Assembly (NCBI GenBank): GCA_021234155.1
Contig: JAJEKV010000063.1
Span: forward strand, 434,001-498,000
From: Isoetes taiwanensis
Lineage: Eukaryota; Streptophyta; Lycopodiopsida; Isoetales; Isoetaceae
Reading direction: 5' to 3'
Length of the DNA stretch: 64,000 nucleotides
Shown here: one piece after another, positions 20,300 through 33,163 of the stretch
How positions within the stretch are numbered: the stretch's first letter is position 1
How the letters are laid out: each line of letters opens with the position of its first letter
Notes under the pieces: generated by a model
Database searches by the model: none
The model's input: the letters and a program-made list of their open reading frames with translations, nothing else
Told to the model about the DNA's origin: nothing
Translations under genes and position numbers: made by a program

Positions 20300-23190
20300 A
20301 AATTTTTTTATGCGAAAGCCATTAACCAAAGTAGGTAAGGGGGTGCCACCTAATTTAGCGAGTTGGAACACACTTGGTTGTACCACCTTAATGATTTTGT
20401 AAGGGCCAAGCCAACAAAATTTGAGCTTGCCATGGAAATTCTTGTATCTGAAATCATAGAAAATAACTAAATCTCCTTCAATGAAAGTTTTTGTTTTGAT
20501 CTAGTTGTCATTCGATGATTTTCGCAATTGTTGACCAGCAAGAACCCTGAGATAGGTATCCCTGCGAATTTCATCAAGTTGTTGTAACTAATAAACCCTT
20601 TCCTGTAGAGCAGCAGAAGGGAACAATAGCTAGTTGAAATCTGAGAGTTGGCAGAATAAACTCAAAAGGCATCAAGGCTTCTTGGCCATACACGAGTCTG
20701 AAAGGTGCCTGCCCTGTGACAATTTTGTAAGTGGTGTTGTAGGCCTATAAGATAGTTGGTAACTTTTTATGCCAATCTTTCCTGGAAGCATCACAAATTT
20801 TCTTGAGAATGTTGATCAGAGTCTTGTTGGTGCTTTTAGCAGGACCATTGCCTTGTGGATAATAGGGCGTGCTCTTCCAATGATGGATATGCAAGTATGC
20901 CATGAGTTTCTTGATCGTGTGATTGAAAAAAAAGAACACCCCGGTCACTCACCAGTTCTGTGGGGCAGCCGAAGCGTGTAATTACTTGCGGGTAGGGCAT
21001 CCGCGCCATGCTGGCTGCAGTGTTATCGGGTAACTCACAAGCTTAGGCCCACTTGGTGGCATAATCTATGAGGACAAGAATGTATCGAGCATGGGAATTA
21101 CGAGCAGGTGGATCAATGGGCCCACCAAAATCCATCTCCCATTTGATGAAGGGTAGAGGCGTGGCAACTGGAGTTAATGGTAGAGCGTCACGGGCCATAG
21201 GCCGTCCCAGGCGCTGGCAGACGTCATATTGGCGCGCATGAGCATGAGCATATTTGAACAGCGTGAACCAAAAATATCCCGCCAAAAGAATTTTTTGTGC
21301 CATGTTATTGCCACTGAAATGTCCTCCACCGAGGCCTTTATGTGCTTGGCGAACAATCTTGAGGACCTCATGAGGAAGAACATATCATGGCAAAATCATA
21401 TCCTTACCACGTTTGTAGAGATGTCTCGCTACCGTGGTATAGTCACAGACTTCTCGAAGGAATTGTTGACGGCGTGAGCATAATTTGTCTGGAGAGAGCG
21501 TGGGATCCTCGGATGGTAAGGCACTTAAGAGAAGATATTGTTGGTAGTCACAAAACCAGTGTGGCATGGCCGTGACCAAAAAGAGTTGAGCATCTGGAAA
21601 AGTGTCTGAAACTCCTGAGGACGGATCATCGGTGTGGATGCGTGAAAGATAATCAGGCACCATATGAGACTTTTCCACCTTGTGAATGATTCCAACGGGA
21701 GCAAACTTTTGTAGTAGCAGCACCCAGCAAGCAATGCATCCCATGGTCATGGTTTTATTTATTAGATAAAGCAGAGCTTGATGATCCACGAAGGACTTGA
21801 TTTTGCTACCCAGCAGATAGTGGCAGAACCGTTGCACACAAGAAATGAGTCCTGAGTCTTAGCGCTCCTCGTTCCGTGGCAGAATAATTCTTCTCCGCAG
21901 GATTGAGTTTCCTGCTCACATAACGAAATGGTTTATCTTGTTGAGAGTCCTACTCTTGTGAGAGAACAACACCAATAGCAAAAGCCGAAACATCCACATG
22001 TACATGAAATGATTTGTTCCGTTGAGGTGGAACAAGAACAAGGGCTTGAGTAAGCAATACCTTCAATTTCTGAAAGACCTCTTCTGCCTTGGGATTCCAA
22101 GCCCAAGTGGATTCATCACCCGTGAGTTTGTGGATGGGATCAGCAATAGCAGCTAAACCAGGAATGAAAGTAGCATAATAATTGACTTTCCCAAGAAAGG
22201 ATCATGTCTCTTTAATATTGGTAGGCGCCTGAGCCTCGAGAACACAACTGATCTTGGCAGGGTCCATGGTAATGCCTTGTTTGCTGACTACATGGCCCAA
22301 AAGAACTCCAGAAGTGACGCAGAAAGTACACTTATCAGGATTCAAACTGATGCCCAATTCGTCACATTTTTGGAAACTAACTCAAGTTTGGAGAGATGAT
22401 CATCCATTGTGCTATAAACTAAAAAGTCATCTTAAAAGACTTGCGGAAAAGCATTATCTTTCATGTAATCCTGACAAACGAGAAAAGCATAATGCTTGTT
22501 TGAAAGTGGAAGATGAGTTAGACAAATCAAAGGGCACCACTTTGTAGGCAAAAAGTACCTCACCCCATGGTGAAAATTGTTTTCAACCCGATCTTGAGCG
22601 AATGGAAATTTGATCAGTAGCCAAAAAGCCATTCATGAAGGAGTATGTTTCACGACTGCTACTTCTTCAAGAACTTGATCCGTGAAGGGTAGCAGGAAAT
22701 GATCACGTTTCATGGCCAAATTGAGTTTATGGTAGTCCACGCAAACACGAATTTTCCATTACCCATTATGCTTAAGGACAATAACGATGGGGCTCACCCA
22801 CTCAAAATGTTTGACCTCATAAATAAGTCCAGTAGCCAGGAATTTACTAATCTCTGCTTTGACGCGGTCACGATAGTTGGAGTTGAGCCTGTACCGTCAT
22901 TGCTAGATGGGGCTTGCATCAGGTTTGGTAGGAATGGTGAGTTCCCCCAATTCCTTTTTTATGCCGCGTAAATCTTTATACCTCCACGCAAAAAATATGT
23001 TTGAATTTTTTGAAAAGATTGAGCGTACGAGTTTTACATGGTTTTGAAAGATTGCCAGCCAACCGGATGGGTTGATTGTCTCTTAAGTCAATGATTTCAA
23101 CTTCCGGAGTTTGAATGTGCGGAACAACATCAATAGCCGTGATAGTATGAGCAGGTGCTTGAAGGTATGATAAGTATAAACATCTCAATG
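20300..23190 (-). pseudogene. Ty3/gypsy pol (Tat/Athila-like), copy A
   Basis: Read from 23190 downward. A linker contains VVPHIQTPEVEIIDLRDNQP. RT follows, with DDFLVYS of the active site near 22410 preceded by a stop. RNase H contains FVDHQALLYLINKTM. The integrase finger contains YDVCQRLGRPM. The core has the first Asp in KWEMDFGGPIDPP, and YILVLIDYATKWA. The core end has STPYYPQGNG followed by PAKSTNKTL near 20835. The C-terminus is LVIFYDFRYKNFHGKLKF-like with a VNG..R motif near 20310. The motifs STPYYPQ.NG.A.STNKTL and DYATKWAEA are typical of the non-chromovirus Tat/Athila side. The catalytic Glu of DDE is Lys here. Many stops and shifts make it dead. Protease and gag are missing at the 5' side. 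Confidence 0.85.
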
Positions 23191-23992
23191 AGGCTTATAA
23201 GTTTTTTCTACAAATATCATAGTGCATTGTCCTCTCATAAGATTCTTAAAATAAAATGCAGAATATATTCATTAGGATGCCTGATTATGTCAATTATATT
23301 GATGAATACAATTTGACCCATAACATATGGGGCATATAGGACGATAAAAACCATTCAATTCAGTTTTTCTAGATTTTCTCACCTATAAGGATACAAAAGA
23401 AATGACGTGCATGGTTTTAGAATGTAATCCACTCTAAAACTGGCAAAATGCCTGGCATGTGAGTAGCTCCCGTGACTCGATCATGGGAGACAAATCACAT
23501 AAAACTAAATGCATGAATTATGCATGAGAGAATCTTACTGGCTAATGTACATGGCAAACAAATGAATGGTAAGACTATTGTGTGTATTTGGTTGGCCAAG
23601 TTAAGCATGCTTTCTTTGCAAAGATGACCAATAATGTTGTGTAATCAGTCAATGATGCCTCCATCATCCATGCTCTTCAATACCTTTGTGTTTTACTCAT
23701 TTCATAATATGCTTTTAGAAAAGTGTTGAATAGCCGATATCAGGCCCCAGACTTGCTCATCATCGATTGCCAAAAAAAACAATGATGGAACAATCCCATA
23801 CACATCCTTTGTGACAAGCATCTTCTTTCTGTTACAAGCAAAAAAAGGAAGGGAGGGGGTATTATTTCCAGTCCCAAAACTTTTCTTTTGGCCGGAAAAT
23901 AGCTGTTCACCAGCATTACTAGCAGCGAGAAAAAAGTGGACAACCTCTCCCAAAAACATTTTAAGTAAGTAAATAAAGCTGCTTCTGAGAAT
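23191..23992. other. Non-coding spacer upstream of pol copy A
   Basis: AT-rich sequence with no supported frame; expected gag/protease is absent. It includes a purine-rich GGAAGGGAGGGGG stretch near 23850. The same sequence occurs at 32356-33163 in copy B. Confidence 0.6.
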
Positions 23993-24334
23993 GCTTGTGG
24001 GTTGTGGCCGCATATGGAACTTGACCATACACCGTAACATCGTGATCTTGCAAAGCGGTCCAATGCAAAGAAGGAGTGCATCTGGGTAATTGAAATACCT
24101 GGGCCAAAAGACTTTGATTGAGAGTAATCCGGTATGATCCATTTGTCATCCGGTACCCGGCATCCGGTCTTCATCAAACCAACAACAAATTCCCGAGTTG
24201 CGGGATTGAGCGAGGAGTTCTTGGTGGCGAAATCAAGTAAACCATGCTTTCGCAACATCTCGATTGGTACCTTCAAGAGTCCGGTGAAGACTAGGTGTTG
24301 AGAAGTGCACATATAAGAAAAAATCGATTTATGG

Positions 24335-27300
24335 CATAGTTAACAAAAAGCAGTATTTTTCATTATATCTGAGAAAATATAAATTTAGAAAAAAAAGTAT
24401 AAAAATGGACAACGATGTGGGGCCAAAACGGATGCCAAATATGTCATTCTAGAATGGGACTGCATGAAACCAACAAACCGCCCTCGACTTAGACTTGCTT
24501 CTCATTCATCTCGTGATTTCTACAATGGTGGATAGTGGGTAGCCGCACACATCTAACTACCCATAAAAATAAAGGGAAAATCCAATTATATCATTTGGAC
24601 CCCAACAAAATACAATGCTAATAGAGATCTGGGCTAGTGTACTGCCGAAAGCTTATCACGGGATTAAAAAACCAGCCCTTTTCGGGTTTCGAGGAAAAAC
24701 CCTAGTGATAAGCCTTCGCAAGGGGCTTGGACAAACGTAAGGCATAAAAATCGCCCCCAAAACCCACGAAGGGAAAAGTCGAAAACAGATGCCGCCGCTA
24801 ACCCGTACACGACATCACCAATAAAACAACAGACAAACCAAACCTCCCAGTGGAGGGGGATTACGCTGTGCCACGCGATAAAAATACAATAACAAAGAAG
24901 GGGGGGGGGTGTGTTCAAAGAGAATAAGGTAATCGCTGAGAGAGAAGAGGAAGCGCCGGTGAGAAGTCGAAGCAGAAACGCGCCTAAAATAGCGAACTCC
25001 CAACCAGAACGGGCATGCGCCGCCCGCATGCATGCAAAACATGCATGCTCGTCCCATTCTAGAATGGCGATCCGATGTCTCGGATCGATGGGATTCTAGA
25101 ATGGGACTCGTGATGAAACCAACAAACCGCCGAATACCAAAGGACTTCCTTAACAAACTAGGATCGAGGGGCGAAGGTCATAGGATGAAGGCTAAAGGCG
25201 AAACGGACAAAGACAAAAGAAACGCCAAATTGGCCAAACCCGGCGGGAAGAAGCCCCTCCCCGCCTCGAAACAATTCAAAGAGAATAAGGTATGCTGAGA
25301 GAGAAGAGGAAGCCGATGAGAAGTCGGGCGAAACGCGCTAAAATAGCGAACTCCCAACCGAGCGGGCATGGCGCGCATGCATGCAAAACATGCATGCTCG
25401 TCCCCATTCTAGAATGGCGATCCGATGTCTCCGGATCGATGGGATCTTTTTTTTACAAATACGCCGTGTAGACTATTTTTTAATGCCATTTTTTGATCCA
25501 ACTCCCAAACCAACAAACCTAACATGACTAATTTGCTTCATCCCCGCTAATCTGCATCCGAGGAATCGCGAATCGGCGAGAATGCGGCATCCGATGGCAA
25601 ATACATTTTTTCATTCTCTGATTGCAAGCACTTCTTCTCTGTCCACGGCCTAGATCGCCCAAAGCACATATTAGACTACTAGAGGAAGGATTTGGAATCT
25701 CGCGGTCACAAATTGTCATTGTATTCTTAAGCAGGTAAGAAATCCTTTCATTCCATTTGCATTTGCAATTTCCAATGCATCTCTTATTGGTCTCTCTCTT
25801 CTTTCCGCATCCTACTTAAGAGCAATATCCAATGCATCTCTTTGCCGGATTCCTAAAACCTATCACCATCGGTGATCGGGTGCTTTGCCAGCCACCATTC
25901 TAAGTTTAATTTTGTTTATTTATGGATTATATTTAGAAAGGGTTCTGCTCTGCTGCACTGAACATGCTAGAAAGCATTTGTATAAATAAGATATGGATTT
26001 GGGAATGCTATGCTCATTGTTTCTCATTGTTTATCTTATTAGGTACTCTTGTCATGACAAAGAAGAGGAAGACAAGTGAGGCAGCAAAAGGGCCAAGGCC
26101 AATGGATTAATGGAAAGAAGTGCGGATAGTTAAGAGTGAGAAGAATACAGGAAGCAATAAGTCATGGATTTATCTATATTGCAATGAAAGTCGCACATCA
26201 GCCATGCATAGAGTGAGGGGACACTTATTGGCAGAGAAATATAATGAAGTTCAGGTATGTTCACAAATCCCAGAAAAGAAGCGCCTCGAGTTGCAAGAGC
26301 TAGGAAAGAAATTGGATGCTATATCATCAGGAAGAAAACAAAGAGTAGTTGCCTCACGAGAAACTGCTTCATATGGTATTGCTTCTAATTCTCATGCCAA
26401 TGTTTCAGTTGATAATACAAAATTTGAGCATGCGGAAGTTGAAAGAAGCACAATGGCTTCTAGTAGTGGGATTCCACGCTCATCTAATCGTGGAAAGAAC
26501 CACTTAAATATGAGGAGCTTAATTACAAAACATTTAGAAAAGGAGAAGAAGAAGCTTAAGGATCTATTGCAAGATGTTAGAGAAGGCTTGGGTTGACTTT
26601 GGAGTTTCTTTGATATTTGATGAATGGACCGAGAGGAAAGGGAGGCACATCGAGGCATCAATTGCCTATTCTAAAGGCAAGAGTGATTTCCTTATGTCTC
26701 ATGATATTTCATAAACAGGTATGTAGAGAACTTAGCTTCTATTTGGAAAGAAAGCATATTGTTTGTTGGTGCAAAATGTTGTACAAATAGTGGCAGATGG
26801 AGAGAATGCTAAGAAAGCTGGTGCCATTATTGAGGCAGACTATCCATACATATTTTTTTGTCCTTGCATAGCCCATTGTCTCCATAATTTGCTCAAGGAT
26901 ATTGGTAAACTACCAGATGTAGCTGAGTTGGTGCAAAAGGGGAAGGCTTTGGTTACGTTTGTGAATGGGCACACAAAAATCGAAGCATAATTCATGAAGA
27001 TCACTCAAGAAAATCAAATGGTAAGTCTGTTTTGAAGTATTGTGAAATAAGATTTGGATACAATTTTATTATGCTTGAAAGATTATACGAATTGCGTTGG
27101 GTATTGAAAGCTCTTTTTGTGGATGAGAAATTTCTTAAAAGCAATGCAAAGCTTCTACGATCAACTACAGGTAAAACTTGTGCTGAAGTTGTTTTTGATG
27201 AACGCTTTTGGGATGCTGTTGAACACCATTTTGAGGTTGTCGAGCCTATTATCCTGATGGTACGTCTGGTTGATGGGAATGCTCCTTGTCTTGGGAAGGT

Positions 27301-28475
27301 TTTTGGAGCACTTGGTAGGATGGTTTAGCATATGAGACAGATTGAGAAGGATGCTGCAAAAATGGCAGAGTTAAACTCTTTGTGCAAATCAAGGTATTAT
27401 GATTATCATGCTCTAATCCAAGCTGCTGCATATTATTTGGATATGGAATATCAAGGGCAAAAGCAATGGAAAGATCCTGAAGTTTGTACACATTGGGGCC
27501 AAGAGCTCAATAGGATGGTTAGGGATGCGGATGAAAGGAGCAAAATAAGAGAGCATTATGCCATATACAAAGCAAAATAAGGGAGATTTGGAAGTACATA
27601 TGCACAAGTAGACCGCTTCAAGATTGGTTCGACTCTTTGGTGGGAAGAGTATGGGGGAGAAACGCCTGAATTGCAAACACTAGCCGTTCACATTCTTAGC
27701 CAGGGTGCCTCATCTTCTCCAGTCGAATGAGGCTTTTTAGTGTGTTTGATCATGCTGCAAGCATTAAAAGAGTAAAACTTACTCCGTCAAGGACTTCGGA
27801 TTTGGTATTTGTAGGTGCAAAGTTGAAGCTCCTTAAGTCACATAGAATTGAACAAGAGAACTTTATATTGGCTTCGCAAAGAAAAAAAATATTCCTGAAC
27901 CTCAAAAATGGGAAGTGGAGGATGTGGGAGAGCAAAGTGATGAGATTGGGCAAGAGCAAGAAAGTAATGATGATGATAATGATGCTGGTGATAGACATGA
28001 AGAAGATGAAGTTAAGAGAGCACTTATAGATGATGATGAAACTTGTTACGTGGATCCAAATTATATACCTTCATCCCATCCAGGTATAGATCCTTAAGTA
28101 CACACTAATTCTATTTCTACTTTGGTCATGTTTTTCTTGCTCGCTTTTGCTTGTACTTAACCACGTGTGCCTTATCTGGGATTCAGAACAAATCCTTACA
28201 CACTCCATTAGTTCTACAAGTTTGTTTTCTTTACGTGTTCTATAAACTATGTTCTATGATATTTTCATATAACTTAAACTTGTGTTTGAACATTACTATA
28301 TGTTTTAAAGCCTAATCTATAATATATTTGGAATCTCACTTGCAAAATATGTTGTTCATTCTTACAAGCACAATTTTGTTCGTTTCGAGTACTTTGCTCT
28401 ATTTTTCATATCCGTTTTTTTTTTTTTTTTTTTTTTTGTTTTTATCATATTCCGTATCCGTATTTAGTAACTATG
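24335..28475 (+). mobile_element. hAT DNA transposon, copy B (4141 bp)
   Basis: Same termini (CATAGTTA, TAACTATG) and the same imperfect target duplication (24327-24334, 28476-28483) as copy A. It was therefore carried along by the tandem duplication rather than inserted independently. The 5' non-coding part differs from copy A by many small changes; the transposase part is nearly identical. Confidence 0.82.
26054..28097 (+). pseudogene. hAT transposase, copy B, broken
   Basis: Same domain order as copy A: basic N-terminus with the same early stop after GPRPMD, BED-like finger, DUF659-like centre (26763-26990), hAT dimerisation domain (27680-27850) and acidic tail. Differences from copy A are few. 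A stop truncates the central frame at 26988. A piece lost in copy A is kept here near 27168-27190 (CAGGTAAAACTTGTGCTGAA), so this copy is closer to the ancestral sequence at that point. Two extra bases near 27727 break the dimerisation domain. Confidence 0.88.
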
Positions 28476-29459
28476 ATTCATGGGCGCAGTGGCTTGCAGA
28501 GTGGCCAATTTTGGTGCGGTAGCCATAGCGATTGCAACAAGGAGAAGGAGAGCAGAAGTCGAACGGCAGAAATAGTTTGAGCTTTGGGGTTTGCATATGT
28601 TCAACAGAGAGTTTTAATAGGTAGTTCGAAAAGCAGAATCTGAACCATTAATTCTGACAGATGGCAGCATCGAGGAAAAGATTGATCAAGTGCCAAAATT
28701 TTGGCTAAGTTCTAAAAAGCCAATAGAAATAATATCAATAGTGGAGATTGGCAAGAGTGAATGGTGCGATGGAGGTGTACGAATAATGATTTGACACAGC
28801 CGCGATTTAATTTGGCGTAATTAAGAACTAGGGCAACTCGAGAGTGCGAACGTCTTAATGAAGAAGGTGGAAGGGCAGCATGCCAGAGAGAGGGTACCGC
28901 TACTAGATTTGCAACGAGATATGGGAATCTGGAATTGAAATGTGCCCTAGAAGATAGACAAGTCAGCTAAAAGATATTAGGTCACTGTGGCATCCAAGAG
29001 TTGGTAGGCCTATATAAGACGAAGAAAGATTGAATAGAAAACACAGCAAGTGCAATGATGGAGGTGGTGAACACGATGGCGAAGAATTTTCTAGAGTGGC
29101 TCACACGCCGGATGAACGACTTGGACCTCCTCGGAAGATGAAGAACGGAGAATTCGATGGATGGATGGCTGGCCGCCTGGCGATAACCCCACCCCCAAAT
29201 CCAACTATGTGGATGTGATCCTCGCATCCTCTTTGGAATCCGAGTAGGGTTATGTGATCCTATGCTTTATGCTACCACCGAACCCCCGAGTAAAAAGAAG
29301 AGTAGAATAGGATTTTGCGTAAAAGTAAGGGTGATGCCCATGCAATTAAGTAAGGGTTATGCCCATTTTGTAACCATACTACGCTTGATAATATAAGGCG
29401 CTTGCTCAATTAATTGTGTCCGTGTCTTTGATATTATCGTGTGATGAGTCCAGATGAAA

Positions 29460-32355
29460 TTTTTTTTATCGAAAGCCATTAACCAAAGTAGGTAAGGGGG
29501 TGCCACCTAATTTAGCGAGTTGGAACACACTTGGTTGTACCACCTTAATGATTTTGTAAGGGCCAAGCCAACAAAATTTGAGCTTGCCATGGAAATTCTT
29601 GTATCTGAAATCATAGAAAATAACTAAATCTCCTTCAATGAAAGTTTTTGTTTTGATCTAATTGTCATGCCATGATTTTCGCAGTTGTTGACCAGCAAGA
29701 ACACTGAGATAGACATCCCTGCAAATTTCATCAAGTTGTTGTAACTAATAGACCCTTTCCCGTAGAGCAGGAGGAGGATCATGAACAGTAGCGAGTTGAA
29801 ATCTGAAAGTGGGCAGAATAAACTCAAAAGGCATCAAGGCTTCTTGGCCATACACGAGTCTAAAAGGTGTCTGCCTTGTGGCAATTTTGTGAGTGGTGTT
29901 GTAACCCCATAAGACAGTTGGTAACTTTTCCTACCAATCTTTCCCGGAAGTATCACAAATTTTCTTGAGAATGTTGATTAGAATCTTGTTGGTGCTTTCA
30001 GCAAGACCATTGCCTTGTGGATAATATGATGTGCTCTTCCCATGATGGATATGCAAGTATTCCGTGAGTTCCTTGATCGTGTGATTGAAAAAAAAGAACA
30101 CCCCGGTCACTCACCAGTTCTGTGGGGCAGCCGAAGCGTGTAATTACTTGCGGGTAGGGCATCCGCGCCATGCTGGCTGCAGTGTTATCGGGTAACGCAC
30201 AAGTTTCAGCCCACTTAATGGCATAATCTGTGAGAACAAGAATGTATCGAGCACGGGAATTAGGAGCAGGTGGATCAATAGGCCCAACAAAATCCATCAT
30301 CCATTTGCTGAAGAGTAGAGGCGTGGCAACCAGAGTTAATGTTAGAGTGTCACGGGCCATAGGCCGCCCCGTGCCGGCAGACGCTCATATTGGCGCCAAG
30401 ATGAGCATGAGCATATTTGAACAACGTGAACCAAAAATATCCCGCCAAAAGAATTTTTTGTGCCATGTTATTGCAAGCATCGAAATGTCCTCCACCGAGG
30501 CCTTTATGTGTTTGGCTTAACAATCTTGAGGACCTCATGAGGAAGAACATATCATGGCAAAATCATATCCTCGCCACGTTTGTAGAGATGTCTAGCTACC
30601 ATGGTATAGTCATGGACTTCTCGAAGGAATTATTGACGGCGTGAGCATAATTTGTCTGGAGAGAGCGTGGGATCCTGAGATGGTAATGCACCTGAGAGAA
30701 GATATTGTTGATAGTCACAAAACCAGTGTGGCATGGCCGTGACCAAAAAGAGTTGAGCATCTGGAAAAGTGTCCAAAACTCCTGAGGACGGATCATCAGT
30801 GTGGATGCATGAAAGATAACCAGGCACCACATGAGACTTTTCCACCTTGTGAATGATTCCAACGGGAGCAAACTTTTGTAGTAGCAGCACCCAGCAAGCA
30901 ATGCATCCCATGGTCATGGTTTTATTTATTAGATAAAGCAGAGCTTGATGATCCACGAAGGACTTGATTTTGCTACCCGCCAGATAGTGGCGTAACCGCT
31001 GCACACAAGAAATGAGTCCTGAGTCTTAGCTCCTCGCCCGCGTGGCGTAATAATTCTTCTCCGCAGGATTGAGTTTCCTGCTCACATAACGAAATGGTTT
31101 ATCTTGTTGAGAGTCCTACTCTTGTGAGAGAACAACACCAATAGCAAAAGCCGAAACATCCACATGTACATGAAATGATTTGTTCCGTTGAGGTGGAACA
31201 AGAACAAGGGCTTGAGTAAGCAATACCTTCAATTTCTGAAAGACCTCTTCTGCCTTGGGATTCCAAGCCCAAGTGGATTCATCACCCGTGAGTTTGTGGA
31301 TGGGATCAGCAATAGCAGCTAAACCAGGAATGAAAGTAGCATAATAATTGACTTTCCCAAGAAAGGATCATGTCTCTTTAATATTGGTAGGCGCCTGAGC
31401 CTCGAGAACACAACTGATCTTGGCAGGGTCCATGGTAATGCCTTGTTTGCTGACTACATGGCCCAAAAGAACTCCAGAAGTGACGCAGAAAGTACACTTA
31501 TCAGGATTCAAACTGATGCCCAATTCGTCACATTTTTGGAAACTAACTCAAGTTTGGAGAGAGGATCATCCATTGTGCTATAAACTAAAAAGTCATCTTA
31601 AAAGACTTGCGGAAAAGCATTATCTTTCATGTAATCCTGACAAACAGAAAGCATAATGCGCTGGAAAGTGGAAGATGAGTTAGACAAATCAAAGGGCACC
31701 ACTTTGTAGGCAAAAGTACCTCACCCCATGGTGAAAATTGTTTTCAACTGATCTTCAGAGCGAATGGAAATTTGACTGTAGCCAAAAAAGCCATTCATGA
31801 AGGAGTATGTTTCACGACCTGCTACTTCTTCAAGAACTTGATCCGTGAAGGGTAGCAGGAAATGATCACGTTTCATGGCCAAATTGAGTTTATGGTAGTC
31901 CACGCAAACATGAATTTTCCATTACCCATTATGCTTAAGGACAATAACGATGGGGCTCACCCACTCAAAATGTTTGACCTCATAAATAAGTCCAGTAGCC
32001 AGGAATTTACTAATCTCTGCTTTGACGCGGTCACGATAGTTGGAGTTGAGCCTGTACCGTCATTGCTAGATGGGGCTTGCATCAGGTTTGGTAGGAATGG
32101 TGAGTTCCCCCAATTCCTTTTTTATGCCGCGTAAATCTTTATACCTCCACGCAAAAAATATGTTTGAATTTTTTGAAAAGATTGAGCGTACGAGTTTTAC
32201 ATGGTTTTGAAAGATTGCCAGCCAACCGGATGGGTTGATTGTCTCTTAAGTCAATGATTTCAACTTCCTGAGTTTGAATGTGCTAACAACATCAATAGCC
32301 GGTGATAGTATGAGCAGGTGCTTGAAGGTATGATAAGTATAAACATCTCAATGAG
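29460..32355 (-). pseudogene. Ty3/gypsy pol (Tat/Athila-like), copy B
   Basis: Second copy of the 20300-23190 pol. RT is better preserved: DYHKLNLAMKRDHFLLPF and GYSQISIRSEDQLKTIF lie in one frame at 31721-31903. The integrase core keeps DFVGPIDPP, YILVLTDYAIKWAET, ITRFGCPTELVSDRG and the catalytic Glu (codon 29997-29999), which is Lys in copy A. The C-terminus near 29460-29900 reads through motifs expected after the core, including GQEALMPFEFILP. Stops and shifts still inactivate it. Confidence 0.85.
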
Positions 32356-33163
32356 GCTTATAAGTTTTTTCTACAAATATCATAGTGCATTGTCCTCTCA
32401 TAAGATTCTTAAAATAAAATGCAGAATATATTCATTAGGATGCCTGATTATGTCAATTATATTGATGAATACAATTTGACCCATAACATATGGGGCATAT
32501 AGGACGATAAAAACCATTCAATTCAGTTTTTCTAGATTTTCTCACCTATAAGGATACAAAAGAAATGACGTGCATGGTTTTAGAATGTAATCCACTCTAA
32601 AACTGGCAAAATGCCTGGCATGTGAGTAGCTCCCGTGACTCGATCATGGGAGACAAATCACATAAAACTAAATGCATGAATTATGCATGAGAGAATCTTA
32701 CTGGCTAATGTACATGGCAAACAAATGAATGGTAAGACTATTGTGTGTATTTGGTTGGCCAAGTTAAGCATGCTTTCTTTGCAAAGATGACCAATAATGT
32801 TGTGTAATCAGTCAATGATGCCTCCATCATCCATGCTCTTCAATACCTTTGTGTTTTACTCATTTCATAATATGCTTTTAGAAAAGTGTTGAATAGCCGA
32901 TATCAGGCCCTGTACTTGCTCATGCGACTGCCACCGAAAAAACAATGATGGAACAATCCCCCGCCACATCCTTTGTGACAAGCATCTTCTTTCTGTTACA
33001 AGCAAAAAAAGGAAGGGAGGGGGGAGGGGGTATTATTTCCAGTCCCAAAACTTTTCTTTTGGCCGGAAAATAGCTGTTCACCAGCATTACTAGCAGCGAG
33101 AAAAAAGTGGACAACCTCTCCCAAAAACATTTTAAGTAAGTAAATAAAGCTGCTTCTGAGAAT

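Larger units (their letters stand above)
14836..23992. repeat. Tandem duplication, copy A (9157 bp)
   Basis: The sequence from GCTTGTGGGTTGTGGCCGCA at 14836 reappears from 23993. The right end of each copy reads CTGCTTCTGAGAAT followed by GCTTG. Copy A contains part of the extra ORF, the whole hAT element, and the pol of a Ty3/gypsy element. The two ends of the original unit share five bases (GCTTG), consistent with joining at microhomology. Internal order and orientation are the same in both copies. Confidence 0.92.
23993..33163. repeat. Tandem duplication, copy B (9171 bp)
   Basis: Direct repeat of 14836-23992 in the same order and orientation, ending at GAGAAT before GCTTGATGTGG. Divergence from copy A is very uneven. 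The hAT transposase part and 21850-23990 against 31020-33160 are close to identical. 24120-25870 and 29100-29300 show many small differences at CG, CAG and CTG. 29650-30330 shows ordinary substitutions. One internal block (28581-28713) is unrelated to its counterpart. Confidence 0.92.

Noticed and set aside
22699..22971. 90-codon plus-strand frame, repeated at 31862-32134
   Set aside because: It is antisense to the Ty3/gypsy RT and conserved only because the block is duplicated.
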